A DNA stretch of 64,000 nt from positions 1,127,308 through 1,191,307 of the forward strand of contig VYZB01000055.1 of assembly GCA_013397455.1 (NCBI GenBank), read 5' to 3'. Made by a program: the position numbers and the translations under genes. The DNA is from Crotophaga sulcirostris (lineage: Eukaryota > Chordata > Aves > Cuculiformes > Crotophagidae). Below the pieces are notes generated by a model. It saw only the letters and a program-made list of their open reading frames with translations. It was not told where the DNA came from and ran no database searches. Positions 26,801-41,800 of the stretch are shown piece after piece (positions within the stretch are counted from its first letter, which is position 1; each line of letters starts with the position of its first letter).

Positions 26801-29800
26801 TTATGAATTACTCTAGACTAGTTTAACTAGTTCTACTTGTTAATGTCTCTGTAACTTATTTTTCCTTTTAAATAATCTGTTTCTCAAGATGGCAATGCAC
26901 CCCATTTCTAGGTGGGGACACGTGCCTTGTCTTCTTTTTAGTGTTCTGTGAACATCTTTGTGGTGTTAAAATATGTGCCAAGGGGTATGGAGGGTAGGGA
27001 GTGCGTGGAGAGAATTGGTACAAATGTGCTTGATGCTTTGTTGTAGTGAGCCCCACATCTGACCATGAGATGCTGTTTGGAGGATGGGTACCTCTCCTAT
27101 ACCTGGCCAGCTCAAAGGCTCTCACGTGTATGTGTCTACCCTGTATCAGCATGATGAGAGCACTGGCTTTTACAATGCCACAAGAGAAATTCTCCTGCAG
27201 TGTTGTTCTGATTGCTGCTGTGGTCCCATTTGCATCCACTGTTTTCAGGGGAAAATAACCCTTTGATGGACAATATCAGAAAATGTTTAAAAATTATGGC
27301 AAATATCTACAAGTTTAGGATTTTTTTTCTGCCTTTAAAAAAAAATAGCTACTCTGGTTATACGTTGACAGTGCAAAATAGTTTAAAGTTGAATTTGCAC
27401 AGTGTAGGGGTAATGCAGATAAATTTACAGGTGGAAAGAGTTTTAAAATGTTTTTTCAGGTATGATTTGCTTGGCAATAGCATGAGCAAGCTGCAGTCTT
27501 GGGTTTTGCCTTAGGCTTTTTCGTACATGTGTAGGCATACGGCTCACTAGTACCTCTCCATGGGAGTGCCTCCTTCCAGGATATCCTGGAATTCCTGAAG
27601 ATCCTTCTCTGTCCTTGTCTGCAGTAGCTTCTTAGTCCCTGACAGCTGGGAGGTTTGATTTCAGTCTCAGTCAGTGTTTGGTCACCTTAGCTGATAGGAT
27701 TCTTACAGATTTAAGATTGAGAGCTGACTCTGCAGATAAGGAAAATGACTCTACGTTTTTCATCCCTTCTTTTTAATAGGTATTTCAGTACGTCCTCAAG
27801 GCTCCTCTGTGCTGGGCTTTTATGGGAGAGGAATTCCTCAGAGAGTGTAGGGGCTGCAGACAGACAGGCTTTACAAACCAGAGGTTACAGACGTTCACCT
27901 GGGACGAGAAACACAAAGGATGGGAGAAAATTACGACTCCTCCTCTCTTTGCAAAGAGGTCGTGGAGAAGAAGTGATAAGCCAGATCTTATTCTTGGACA
28001 TGGTTCTCTGGTGTCTCTCTAGTGCCTCTGGTTCCCAAACAGCTTTTTTCCCAGCTTGTTGGCCTGTGCACAGTACCTGCCTGCCTGCCTCTGTCCCGAG
28101 CCAGGGGCTGCCCAGCTGCAGTGGCAGGATGGCCACTTGACACCATCGGAGACTGATTTCAAAACCTTCACATTTTGAACTTCAAATTCTGCAAATTAAT
28201 CTTAAAAATGGTCTCCAAAGCTGAATCAGGTATTGCAGAGAGAAGGCAGAGAGCACTGCTGTCTGCAGGAAGGTTTGATGCCTTGGCAATCTCTAGCACA
28301 GTCATCTTACCTTCATACCCAGAAGCAGAAAAGACTGAGGAAATTTAAAACAGCCTACAAAAAAACAGGCAATAGTTTCATGCCATTACATTTTTTCTTT
28401 GTTTTTCTTTCTTAATAGTCCAGTTTTCAGCCAAAAAACTCACAGCAGCCATTTGAAAGTCAGCATTTCAGTGGACACTGTTTGTATTAGGCCACTTTTT
28501 AAGATATAAAGGACACAGCTGTGAGATCCTGAGAGTCCCCTTGCCTGTGCTGCTATGGGTACAGTGTGTTCTTGGTGCTCTGCAAACTTGCCCAGAGGGA
28601 GATGTAGACATCATGGAAATTGTATATGCTAGCATGAAGTCTGGAGTTACACGTGCTACAACATGGTTAGAATTGGCTGAGTGTAACTACAAGTTTATTT
28701 GTGAAGGCAGACAGCAAATGTGACACCTAAAAAAAATTTACTGTTAGAAGAACAATAACCCACATCCTCCTCCTTTTTCAACTTAGAGGAATCTGCTTTT
28801 TATCTCAGTTTAGAGCAGAACTGAACCCAGCCTATTTTGCTGTGACCTCTTCTTTGCAGCATACGCGTAGCAAGGCGTTTCCCAGAATCTTCTTTCTGAC
28901 TTCCAATAAAAAGCCAATGTATTCTGTGGCTTGCAGCACAGACCTGGAGTCTTGCCAGCAGGAATCTGCAGCTAAGACTCGCTTAGCTTGAGCCTTTGGT
29001 TTCCTAACAATTCTGTATTCAGGGAGAGAATCATCAATAAGGGCAGCTGCAGTATTTATTTTCCTTGTTTTCTTTTATTCAACAACCGTTACCCTTCAGG
29101 TGGTTGCTGTCATCTCCTTTTCGGAAGGGTTTGGTATGAGTACCGAGGTCCTTTTTCTGGCTGATGCAGCGAAACGTGTAATTGCGATTAAACCTTTGTA
29201 CAATGATCTACCCTACGTAAAGAAGCACTGACAGGACAGTTTTAAACTTGGCACAGCAAATTAATTCCTTCACTTTGCTCAGTTGGGTTGCTGTTGGTCT
29301 TTTCTATCTCTTTTTCTTTTTTTTATTGTTCCTTTTCCTTTGCAGATCTGGGATTATTTTTAGATGTTTTGGTAAAATGTGGTAATGACTACTCTCAAGC
29401 TGGTAGAGTTGCTTTGAATTTACATCAATATAGTGCAGTTGCAAAATGTAATGAAATCAACATTGTATGATTCACAAGGGAATGTAAGGAATGACAGAAA
29501 TCATGGTGATACATCTATGGAGTGATGTTTGCACAAAGCAACACTCCAGTGACAGAGACTGTCTTCTTCGTAGAAAAAGGTGCTATTGAATTTTTTTCTT
29601 TTATTTTATTCTTCCTCCTTCACCCTCTATATTAAACTGTGTAGTCTAGACTTCCCAGTTGTCCCAGTCAGTGTACATGCTACTTTGGGTAAACTGAGTA
29701 TTTATTGGAACACTGATTTGTCGTATTGGACTCGAATGAACTTAAGAAAGCATTAATTATTCATTAATTGTTCAATTAAGCTGGTCTTGTAAGCAAGAGT

Positions 29801-32800
29801 AGAAGCCTCAGCCTAGCTTGTCTTGAAAAGTTCTTCTGTGTCTATCTCATGGTATCCACCTTTACATGGCTCACCTTTACATATCTCACATATGAAAACA
29901 AATGTCTTGAGATGGTATCCAACAGCATTGGGAGATAAAACTGTTATAGAACCACCTGAAACTTTGCGAAAGTTTTATTGTTAACCTTTTGTATAATAAT
30001 CATTCTCTGTATAATTGTAAAGACTGCGACAGCTTAGGCTTCCTGAGGTGCTGTAGCTTTCATAGTTAATCTTGAAAAGTGCTGAAGGAATAAAAATAAG
30101 ACTAAATATTCAAAGAAATTGTTGCACCTGTTTGATCTGTATGCCTGCTTCCAGCATCCCTTTGTTCAAATGAAGAGACTGCACTAGTTTAACTAAAGCC
30201 AGCTTAAAAAAACCCAGTTCACTTAATAGCCTAGGTACTTTTGATGGAATGACATTTGTTTGAAACTGGATCCATTGTGTTCGTAGGCGTTTGTATCTTG
30301 CAGGTGTGAGCTAGACTGATACTTTGTGTTTCACCTTAGACAAAAAGGTCCGTGCACCTTGTTATACTGGTTGGGCTGGACTGACAAAAAAATCACATTT
30401 TGACTTAATCTGACATGATTTGTATGTAGACAAGTATCAGTTCACATGGGTTTACTGGAATGTGTAAATACGTGACTTGTGTTTATATTGGGCTACCCAT
30501 GCAGTAATTGTGCACTTCATGATATGAAGTCAATTGTGAAAGTGTGACCTCATTCATCTGTTTTCCCGAAAAATTATTTTGGAATTGCTTTTCTTTCTTT
30601 ATTTTGCTTGGATTATATTATATGGATTAATTTAGTCCACTTCTTGTTGCCTTGTGTGCATATTGAATAGTTTGCACACACTCATCTTCTTGGAAAGGAA
30701 AGCTTAGCATTCTGAAACACTGTGGCACTGAAACTGTGGAGGGAATTTTTCCTTGTCCTTCAGCAGCTTCAGTCAACAGAGGTGGTAGTTGATGTGAATG
30801 GCTTCAGCTACTGGTTTATGAAAAGGCTATATTAAAAAAAAAATATGATGACTTTTTAGATGAGCATAAAATGTGAACAGATACATTTGTTTTGTGAGAA
30901 CACAGATTTATGTACAGGGGAATATATTCCTTTTGTCTGGATTTAAATCTTTTTTTTTATTTTTTTTTTATTTTACAGTGGCCCATCCTCAGGAGCCTCA
31001 CCACCCCTCTGAAAAACCAGTCATCCACTGCCATAAATGTGGGGAGCCATGTAAAGGTGAAGTTCTCCGTGTTCAGGCCAGACACTTCCACATCAAATGC
31101 TTCACCTGCAAAGGTAAGACCTTGGTGTTCATCTGTGAGAATGAGTCAGTTTGTGCAAGTGTACCTTGAAGTACCAATGAGAGGTCCCACGTCCTGTGAT
31201 TGGTCTGATACAGGATATTCTCTTTGCGCAGTATCTGAAGGATTTGTGGGTGGGGAGGGTAAAGAATGGGGGATGAAATGGCTGAATTGCAATCCAGTAT
31301 GCAAACATCTACAATTTAATTGAAAAGAAAGAATATAGGAGACACTTGGTTTTACTGGGAAGGGGGAATAAATTTTCTACACTAAAAGACTCAAATTAGT
31401 GCATTCTGGTCTGAATACTTATGTGTTCATTCTTTTTCTTTTCTAATGTTCACTGGGTGCAAGCCACACAATAAATAATTACACCTGAAAGAGATGGGGG
31501 AAAAAAATCTTAACTCTTTTTAATATTATTTTCAATTTTATCTGCATTGAACAGTTCTCTATAGACAGCCAGTTTCCCATATTTCCCAAAGAGTGAATTA
31601 GGCTATAATTAGTCTGGCTGCTTTGGTGAATTTTTTTTTTCTGTTTACTTGGGAAACAATGGGACAACACTAAACATCCAAGATCAAGTGCTTTATGAAG
31701 AGTCACAAAACACAGAAAGTATAGCCTCTAGCACCCACTCAGAAATCCAGCGTAAATAGTCTTGGTTTCAGATGTTGAGTTGTGTGTACTTTGCCCCACA
31801 TATGGAAATAACACCAGGATATGCTGAGATTGTTTGGCTTAATGGGGTAAAGAGGAGTGCTGGTCTCCACTCTCTGGGCCTTCCCTCCATGGGTTCTCTG
31901 GGCATCCCACTCTGTTCAGCCTCCCTGATTCTCCTTTGCACCTTTGTGTCAGCCTCTCTGACTCTCCAGGTCTCCACTTCCATGGGACCTTCTCCTCTTA
32001 GCCTCCCACAGCATCAGACCTCCCTGTGTGAGCTTTCCTCCATTTCTGGCTCCCCTTTGCTTTTGGGTCTCCTATGCTTTTGGGGCTCCCTGACTCTCGG
32101 GGCCTCCATCTCCAGGGGCTGGGACTTTCTGAACCTCCCACTTCTATGAAAGTCTCCCAATTTATTGAGCTTCATTCTCCTGGAGATTCCACTTGTGAGA
32201 GCTTTGAGCTTCATGGACTCTCTTTTTCTCAACTGCTGAGGGCTTTGAGTCTCTGGGCTCCCAGTTTTGTGTGGGCCTCCCAAACTTTTGGCCACCCCGA
32301 CTCTCCTAGAGTCTCCCACTTTAATTGGCTTCCTGTGCTTTCAGGCATCCTACATTTTTGGGGCTCTGCCTCCCCCTTCTCTTCAGTGGGCTTCCTACGC
32401 ACGCACACATTGGTGCCTTACGAATGGGGAGAGCCCTGCCCACTCCTCAGAGTAAGGACCTGAGGGGCTCTCAGCAGCTCCAACTCATGCTCTGAGCCCT
32501 CTGTGACCACAACAAGGACACGCTGTGGTTTTTTACCTAAAAAGAGGTTTAATGAAGCATTAAATAATCAAAAAAGTACTCTTTGTGAGAGCATCACCTT
32601 TGAAGGCGGGTGTTCTGAAACAGGAGTCAAGCCTGACTCCTTCGTACAGTTTCTGTTTAATGGACAACAATACGGAGTTGGATGAATTAAGTAACCAGAG
32701 TGTGTGGGATGAAAGGTGAGAATATGGAGAAATATATGGGTGAAACAAGGAAGGGGTTGCTAGGGTACAACCAGCATCTGCTGCATTCAGTCACAGTTTC

Positions 32801-35800
32801 ACAGTATAACCAGGTTGGAAGAGACCTCTGAGATCATCAAGTCCAACCTATAAGCCAACACTAACACCAACTCATCACCTCAGTCCTACCACAGCATAGG
32901 TGAAATACAATGAAAGATCTTCAGGCTTGAGATGAACCTGGTGGAGAACATGGAGAAAGATGCTAAAGTGAGTCAGAGTAACTAAGTAATTAATACAGAG
33001 TAGTGGAATCTATACTATGGAGTTTTTTTGCTTCATTTAAACCTAAGTTGTTTTACTTTTTGTCTCTGATAAGCATTAACATTAACAAGAATTAATTAAT
33101 AGCTTGTAAAGAAGTAAAAAATTTTGTTGTAAAGCATCTCTGCACGTGAATAACTTTTCTGGAAAAGCTAAGACTCTTCCCTGCAATGTTTGTTACGTAT
33201 GGAAATGCGGGAGGATTGGGCTTCAAATTACTATGTAATGAGCAGAAATTTTAATATCCCAATTTAAATTGTGATCTGATACAAATGATGATTTTTTTTA
33301 TGAGTGTCAGTAGATGGCAGTTCATTTTACCCTATTGCATGTACTAGGAGAGGAAATTTTGAGGCTAGTAAAATTGCTATAATAAGACTATATTATAAAC
33401 CTGTGATTCGTCTTCTGGGTGAGAAGGAAATGCTGCGTAGGGTACAGTGTATTGCTTAACAGAACAAGCTTTGAGCTTCCATAGTAACAATTTAAAAGTT
33501 TAGATAGCTGAATTGTTGTTACATGTAGAGATAGGTTGCATTCTTTTAACAAGGTAATGCAGTATTTGTGGTAGGATTATTTCAAAGTGTAGATGGTGTC
33601 TGTGTTCTTGATGTCAAATAAAAATTGGAAAACATAGATTCCAAATCCTAGCATAAACTAAAGAAAAATAAACTTATAAATAAGCATTCCTGCCATGGGA
33701 ATATGGATGGTGTCCTAAAGTTTTCTAGTCCTCACTATGTGCCATAAATGTCTGTGAGTTGATCAGGCTATGCCAGGTGGAAATGGTTCACTGTGTATGA
33801 ATGTTGTACATGCTATAACAATATCAAATATCAAAAGGCAATTACTAGCTAATATTCTTGCTAATTATAAGGCAAAGCCAAGTCTTGGCATAGAAGAAGC
33901 ATTCCACAGACCCAGAGTATCCCATGGAGGAGAAGCTTTTAGCTTCTGTTAAAGCTGTGTTATGAATAAGCATAAAGCAGTTTCTTCATTACGGAACAAA
34001 TGTACTAATTTTCCTTTTTGAGTAAGATGTCTTTGAAACTTCTTTCTGAAAGCCCACATCAATATGTACTTCCTGAGTCCTTTGTGGTATGTTTAGGTTT
34101 CAGGCATGGGTTTGTTTCTTTTATGTGATGACTTTTGCAAGGCTACATCATCTGTAGTTCAGCGAGCTTGAAGGGGAAGGGAGAGGGTTCCTAAGTTTAG
34201 ATTTTAGGATGCTCTGAAATGTTTGACTTTGAGCTGGATCTTCCTCTGTTGAAGGACTGGGAAGAAGTTCAGGTCATGTAAGCGGACACTGTATCAACAA
34301 GCTGGAATAAGTTTTAAATCATTAGTTCTTTGACCTTTGATCTGTCATCAGATTCCTTCAGGGGCAGCAGGAGGAGGCTGCAAACTGGCTGCTGGGTGGT
34401 TACTGCTATTAATAGTTGGGTGTCAGTGGATGGAAAGTTCAACTATGAGGACATGCTTGTAGTAGATATCCAGTGCCCTGCTTGAAAAAAAATCTCTGCA
34501 TTTCCACAAGTATTTCTGAAACAGAGGCTAATCTGTGGGCACGGTAATGTACCTGGTGGATAGAATATGCTCCTTCCTGAACATGAGGAAATTATATGAG
34601 GTCCCTTGAAGCTCTGAGTCACTGAATCAGAGCCTTCTTTATATAAAAGCTCTCCAGGCTTGTAATTCTCTTTCAGTACTCCATGGTTCTGCTTGCCAGC
34701 TTGTAAACTCCCCTTTTCAGCTTGGTTATTGAAACAACCTTTGGCATTGTTAAGTATTTTGATTTTTCTTAAGAGCATTGGTATTTTGATTTTTTTCCCA
34801 AACCTGACTGTCTCATATTTCACTTAAAGAAAAGGGTATTTATGGTCATTAAAATATATAACATAGGAAAATATGAACCTGAAATGCTCTAACAGCAAGA
34901 TACAAATAACAGGGACAGAACAGAATATTCTGATTTGGATGGTCAGGACTTTGGGGATCTGACTCAAGATCTTGAAGAATTATAACTCTGCATCCTTTAT
35001 CCATGGTAGAAAGTCCCATTGAAGGGAATGAGGAGGAGTCAATGGAGTTTTTAAGGGTGAAAATGAAAGAGAAGTACTTGTTGCTGAAGAGATTATGTAC
35101 AGATCAAGTGCAAAATTGAAAGGGGAAGGCATGCTCTTATCCGTGTGCACAGGGAGACCTAACGAGAGAAAGTGAGAACACGTTTGAGCAGAGTTTAGAA
35201 AGTAGTTTCATCCCATTCTAAAGTGGATCCGTGTTTTTCTCTTGGGGTTTTAATGCTATTAATGGCAATTGGCTGACACTGATCTCGGTTTAGTTAAGCC
35301 TGAGGTCTCTCTCAGTGACCGAACATTTGACAGGAAATGAAATTAATTGTACTGCTTGGCTGATGTTGATGAATGCTGACAGATGCCATGTCAGATTTTA
35401 ACAAGCTACTGGATCCCTTTGAAAATAGAGGGCCAGCAGGATGCTTTGTAGGTGCTTTGAGTGGGGTAGAGCATCCTTATGAGAATATGAGAAGTTGCTT
35501 GGGTTTGATGTCAATATATCCTTCATTTGCCTGGCTTTTTTTGTAAGGCTATGGATGAGGCAGATTTGGTTTTGTTCTACTCTTAATCCTCGGTTTGCTT
35601 TTTTATTATCGTTTTGAAGCTATCTCTCATCTGGATAGTTACAGCCAAGCTATCCCAGGCTAAACTTTGACATTTTCCCACTGATTGCATTTTCTTCAAG
35701 GTTCATTTCCCACAGACCCATAAATGACTTTGATCTCCACCTAGTGCTTAGTTTAATGTGAAAGGTGTTTTAAATGGTTGAATGATCCTTGACATTGTTT

Positions 35801-38800
35801 CCATCCTGGTGCACAAAAAAATGATATTTCAGTTGGGAAGCTGTCACAGTGCTACATTATGTATGGCTGTTGTTTGCTGTTGAGCTTAGGTACTAGCTAT
35901 TGTCTGTTAGATTCTGCTATAAAGAGTGAAATATGTGCATGTCAAATGTGGACAGGAAAGTTTTCCCTGTGCAATATTATTTGTGTCTCCAGTGTCAAGG
36001 ATAAAACCAAAGGAAGCTGACCTTGGAGTAAAGGTGGTGTCGTGGCGCTGATTGGGAAGCTGATTAAGTTAAAACTCTGAACTCATCACTAGTGGTTCCA
36101 GTTGAGGGAAAGCTTGCATTAAATACTGAGGAGTTTCACTGAGGTACCCCACTGAGAATTACCTGTTCCATAATGACAGCAGCACTCGGGAGCCCTGCGG
36201 GAAGGATGTTTGAAATGGAAGGTCTACGTTTTTCATAGGAAGGGGAGAAAGGTCTGGCTGGAGGCTAGAGGATGCTTCTCGTGGGGTTCCCAGATGAATT
36301 TACAGAAGATGGGAGAAATGCAGTCTCATTTACTGCTCAGGAGGTGTTTTAGCTGCTAAACCTTTCTTCCAGCTGGTGATGAGATGACAAAGCAGATTTG
36401 AATATCACCTGTATTTGTTCTGTTTATGTGAAGCTCTTTTGACTTCCCAGGGTTGTTCTTAAAGTCAACCTGTTGAAATGAGAAGAGATTCCAGAAGCAC
36501 TGGGAATGCTGGACACAGTTCCAAATAGCTTGGATCAAAATGTGTCTCTACTCAGCGTGTGGCAGAAAACATCTCCACTGGCAGGAGTGTGACAAGCAGT
36601 CATCAGGAACTTTGTTATGGCTCTTGCAAAAAGCTTTATGCAGTTCCTTAATGGTGCCTTGTAATTTTTCTGCAGTGGCAGTGCTGGCTTCTGAGATTTA
36701 CCACTCCCATGTGGTCTGCGGATGACACGTTGACGTACAGTCATTCTTTAAATGACTTAAGGAAAAGGAGGTTATGCCATCAAGAAAAGTATCCATGATA
36801 GGAATAAAACAAAGGCAGAGAAAGACTTAGTTCATTTGAAATGTGGAAACTTTAAACTTTAATAAGAACATGAACCTTGCTTTCATCAATACGGGATTTG
36901 TTAAGCTCTCTTAGGCAAGAAAAAAAAAAAGAGAGATTTTTCCTGTGTATTTGTTTAGATGTAGATGATAAACTGAAACGTTTCCAAATTCCTTTCTACC
37001 TTGAAACAAGAAATCCATTATGTCCTGAGATATAAATGTTGTATGAATATTTCCTTGCTTGAGAACAGGATCATTATTCTATAAAGCTTAGAAATACAAG
37101 AAAGAAATAAAACCCCAACAGGAAATTGAATTTGCACCTTATTTAATGCATGGTGACAAAGCAGATCGTTAGACTTTTCTTAATGAATGGCGTTCACTTA
37201 TGCAAACTGAGAGCCTGTGCTCATCGAGGCTGCTTGTGTGGGTTTGTTTTTTCAGTGTTGAAACAATTTTTACTTAGGGCCTGGATTTTCAGCTCTCGCT
37301 GACAATGACACTATAGAAATCCTATATAATGCTCAGTAGGATCAAATCCTACTTCCATTTACTTTGAAAAAAATCTGATCTCTTCATTTTCATCGTATCC
37401 TTTAAAGCTTGGAAGTGACTCAGCTTAAGAATGATCCGAGTGCCTTGGAGATCAGACAATTGGATTTCTCATCTACCTTTTGTCGTAATAGCCCAGGCTT
37501 GCATACGCAGACCCTGCATCTTTGGGAGCTGACAGCAGCACTGACAATATCTCCAATCTTTTTGTGCTCCAAGGATGCAGGATAGCAGCTCCAGAGAGTA
37601 GTTCAAGAGAGAAAAAGCCTGTAGGTCTGTGTTTTCCATAAAATGTGCGGCAGGACTGTATTCCATTTTATTCCATTCACAAGAGAGGCAGACTGGTCTG
37701 TTGGGAATGTGAAATACTTTGATATACAGGCTCAGAAAAAGGCTGAGTTCCTTCAGGATCTGTTGGAGATGATGGTTTTCTTTTTTTGTTTCAAGAAAAA
37801 TGCTGATTTTTTTTGTCTCTGTGCTTGTGGTGCCTCAGGGAATAGAAGTGCTCTCCAGTGTCTTCTGTCTTTGTATAGAGCAGGGAGAGTTCTTGGGGAA
37901 ATGTTATTCTCCTGTAGAACTGTTTCCATGTGATGGACGATTTCAGAATACCTCTTGCTTTTTGCCATCTCAAGCATGATTTGTGTAGCTCTATTGGCTC
38001 TGCTGATTGATTCTTTCAAAATTGTTTTTCCCATCAGCTTAGGAAAACCCAAAAGAATATAATTTGATGTTTCTCATTAGCTGTCATAATTTTGGTATTC
38101 ATTTTTTCTTTGACATGATATGTGCATCACAGCGATTGCCTAGATCACACTATTGGGATCACAGCGATCACAGCTGGTTTCTCTTCACTGCCACTGCTGT
38201 TGTGGCAGGAGCAATGCTTGGCAGATGCTCTTTCTTTTTAATAAAAACAATCACAATTCGTCCGTCTTTCCTGCAGTATTTCATAAATGATCATAAATAT
38301 GTGTGCTAAGGCAGTATGTTTAAGCTTGAGGGGATTTGTTGTCGCAACCATGACTTTTGCACAGTTGCAAAAAGAAAAAGGCTGTTTAAATCCCTTCCTT
38401 GTTTGCTCACCACATTGTGCACCAAGTATGGATACAGTCCTGTTCATCCTTTCTGATTTGATCTCTGACTCAAAGTGAAAGCAGCCTGCTGGAACAGCAT
38501 TTTTCCAACCCCGGCTGTTAACAGTCTGGGTGACCCTTGTTTTGCCCGTATAGCTTAAAGCGGTGATTAGTGATGGGAACACATGTGCTAAATTGTCTGC
38601 AAAAATCTGTTGTAACTTGGGGTTGCCAGGACTTGTCTTGAATTCTTGCAGATTGGTGTGTGCTTCCTGCTGTGAGTATGCCAAAGATGATGAATCTGCT
38701 GGTGGTTCACATCATAAGCAGTTCTGCTTGTGCCTGGACTCATGACTTGCCAACATGAGAGAGTTTAACTCATTCTGATTTACTGACAAAAAGAGTGAGA

Positions 38801-41800
38801 GATTGGGTGGAAAGTGGAAAGGAGACTTCATGAAGAGAAGGGCAATAGATGGAGCTTCTTTTTAATAATAGTAATTATTTTAGAAAGACAAATAATGTTA
38901 TCCACTGTTTTTGTCACTAAGCTTGAAACCCTGTGGCCACGCAAAAGGAGTAATAGAGCTTAATAACTGTGAGTGCATGAGCCCTTCCATTCACAGTTTG
39001 TAGTGTTTTTGGCAATCAATGATCCACTGGACGCCCCTGTGTCATTGAAGCTGGATTTTGGAAAGAAACTAGAACACAAGTTGCCCTGGAAGTAACTTTT
39101 GATCGTCCTACCTTATTAGGCCAATTGCCTTCGGCAGGTAAAGGGAGCTGTAGCGACCAAAGGAGTTTTTCAAAAGGTGACTCACTGGTAGAACTGGGAC
39201 TGGTAGACTGAGTACCTTCAGATGGGATCTGAAATACAAGTCACCTTGCACATTACACAGTATCACAAGGTTGGAAAGGACCTTTGAGATTGAGTCCAAC
39301 CTATAACCCAACACCAACACCAACCCATCACCTGAACCATGGCACTAAGTGCCTCATCCAGTCTCCTCTTAAACACCTCCAGGGACAGCAACAAGTTAAG
39401 TTACAAACTAAAGGAGGTTAGGAAGAAACATCTGCAGAGACAGATGAGTACTCCATAGGTCTTTATGAAATTTAGAAGCTCCTGTATTGACCGCTTGATG
39501 ACGATATTCCAGCTCATACCCTGTAACCGTGGGATCTAACAGTCTGAATACTGAAGTCATCCCTAACAACTTTTTGACATTAAAGTAGAATTCTCAGTTA
39601 TCCCATGTTTTAATTCTAGGGATCCACCAAAGGTAACTGAGCAAAGCAAGTCTGTTGTAAGCAGGCTTAGGTTTTGCCTCTGTACCTCCAGTAGAAAATG
39701 TCTGGGTGGTCTCCAACTCAGAGAGTCTCAGGTGATGCGGTGATGTGGTGTAGAGTTCACAATATTTTCTGATTAATGGTTACCTGATATTTTACTGCCA
39801 GTTAGAAAATATTAATTTTAAAGAAATAGAGATCAGTAGAAAAAAAACAGAAGAATGAAAGAGTTTCTTTTCTGGAGGTGTACCTGAAAACCAGCTTAGA
39901 GCATTTTGCAGCATTACATTAGAGCCTTAAAAATAGTTCTCTGTAATTCTCCTATGTCGCCAATAATTGAGTTTGGGTTGTGGTTTTAATGCCACCATGA
40001 AATGTAATTTATTTGCACATGAAATATTAACACTGTTCCATGCAGAAAAGTGAAACTGGAAAAATGCTAGTACTGGTACTGCTTTAATTCTAAGTTACAT
40101 TTTAATGCATTCTGCTTATTATTAGTCTATTAATTGTTGTTACAATAACACTCATTAGACCTCTGTGGCTTGGCAACAGGCAAAAAGAATTTTCAGTCTG
40201 TGCCCCAAACACCTTGCAATTTTATTTTTCTAGCTGGTAGCTAATAGGATATTGGCCCATTATAAAGAGGGAGAGAACGAATGTTGTGCACAATGTCATG
40301 CTTGAACTTGTTGCAGAGAGATGACTTGAACCCAGGTCCCCTTATAATATTTCTGTATCTCATATCTTAATTTTCAAGGACTCTGTAACTGCAGGACCTA
40401 GAATGTGGCTTATTTATTTTTCCTTAATAATCAGAATTTCTGCTGTTCGATATTTCTGGTATTTGATCTGAATGTAATTGAATGTTATGAAGAGGGATGA
40501 GATGGAATTGCTTGCAGAGTTAAGCTGGCATCCTAGCTTGCTGTGAGTGGTTTCTCTTACTAAATTACACAGATACAGCAATATACAGAGGAGTAGTCGA
40601 GGTGGCTGAAAGCAAAATGCCTGGAAGCTGCGATGAATGTATTTTTTTTAAGAATTCATCTAGCAGCTCCTATTTATGCTTTCTTGCTGGGGTGAACAAA
40701 GAGGACTTTTCAAGGCTCTCATGAAGCAAGTAGTATTTTTGCTGCTAATGTGGGATGTTAAATAAGTAGGTTAAAGTCCTTTGTTCAACCCAAGCTAAAG
40801 CTGAAGCATGAAATTGAGTCTGCCTTCTCCCGTGGCACTTTCTCTTCATAAGAGATGGCTGTTACAGGATTTATTGTTTTCTGCTTCCTGTGTTGACCAG
40901 AAATGCCAATGTAGCGCTATGAATATTTCTTTAAAGCAAAACAGGCACCTGATTATGATGGGTGTTGGTTTGGGTGAATAAGCATTTAACTGTGGAAAAC
41001 TGCCAAATCCTTCAGTGGTCCTTCACCATTTCACTGATGCCATTATTTTTCCCAATGAAGTTATATATGGCTGCAAGTCTATATTCAATGTTTTTTATTT
41101 AATCCATGGAGTTCAGGAGTATTGTATATAAAAGATTAACACAAGTCCAATGCAGATTAGACACTCAAAGGTATTAGTATTAATTTGTTAATTAAAAAAT
41201 TAATTAATATTTATTGTTAATAATTTAACAATAATTTGTTCAGAGTACAGATGGGGAATACTCTTCCTATGGACTTTGTTCAGTATCCAATATACTGTTG
41301 TGTGGTTTGACTGTGTGTATCATTAATTGCATATAGTGGAGAAGTGGCTCAACTTTGAATGCTTGATTATCTCTTCACTGCAACTTTCTCCCAGTATTTA
41401 TGTCTAAATTAATACTGTAAAATCACCCTGAACATTTCAAAGATCGTACTGTTTAAAGCAAAATGAAAAATATTGATGCAGCGAGGGTGGAGCAGCTCAG
41501 TGTTATCTGGGGACTGGAAGAGTTCATCTAAATCATAAAATATTTCTACAATATTCCTTGTTTAAAAAAGAATCAGCACCTTGAAGGCTTTTAGACATTA
41601 GAGTAGAATTCTCAGTTACTCCATGATTTAATTGTAAGGAACCACTGAAGGTAAAAAAAAAAGCTTCCTAAAATAAGGCATATTCTTGTAGGTAAAATGT
41701 ATGCTAGCATATCAAGTAGTAAAATCTTCCCTATTTATGAAATTGTTTCTCTTCTACTCACTTCCAGCCCCCATAGTGAAAGCAAGATTACATTGGTACA

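Larger units (their letters stand above)
5839..30978 (+). other. ABLIM1: Intron 1 of ABLIM1
   Basis: About 25 kb between GTAAGT and the acceptor at 30978. It holds the ancient CR1-like element at 6130, the CR1 at 22788, the candidate alternative exon at 16735, a pyrimidine-rich stretch at about 21600-22000, a GC-richer stretch at about 27780-28140, and small hairpins. I see nothing else supportable. Confidence 0.85.

Noticed and set aside
27745..28140. 131-codon + frame in a GC-richer part of intron 1
   Set aside because: No recognisable domain, no supporting start context or splice-site pair; a second frame overlaps on the - strand.
5839..30978. Search for the known human-type alternative ABLIM1 N-terminus ending GDYK before VAHPQ
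   Set aside because: No GAYTAYAAR followed by a donor was found by eye; it may be outside the window or absent.
31772..32463. Frames of 125, 129 and 101 codons on both strands
   Set aside because: They fall inside the low-complexity 17-bp-period minisatellite.
38126..38168. Two copies of ATCACAGCGAT 32 bp apart
   Set aside because: Only two short copies, with no extended similarity; likely chance or trivial duplication.
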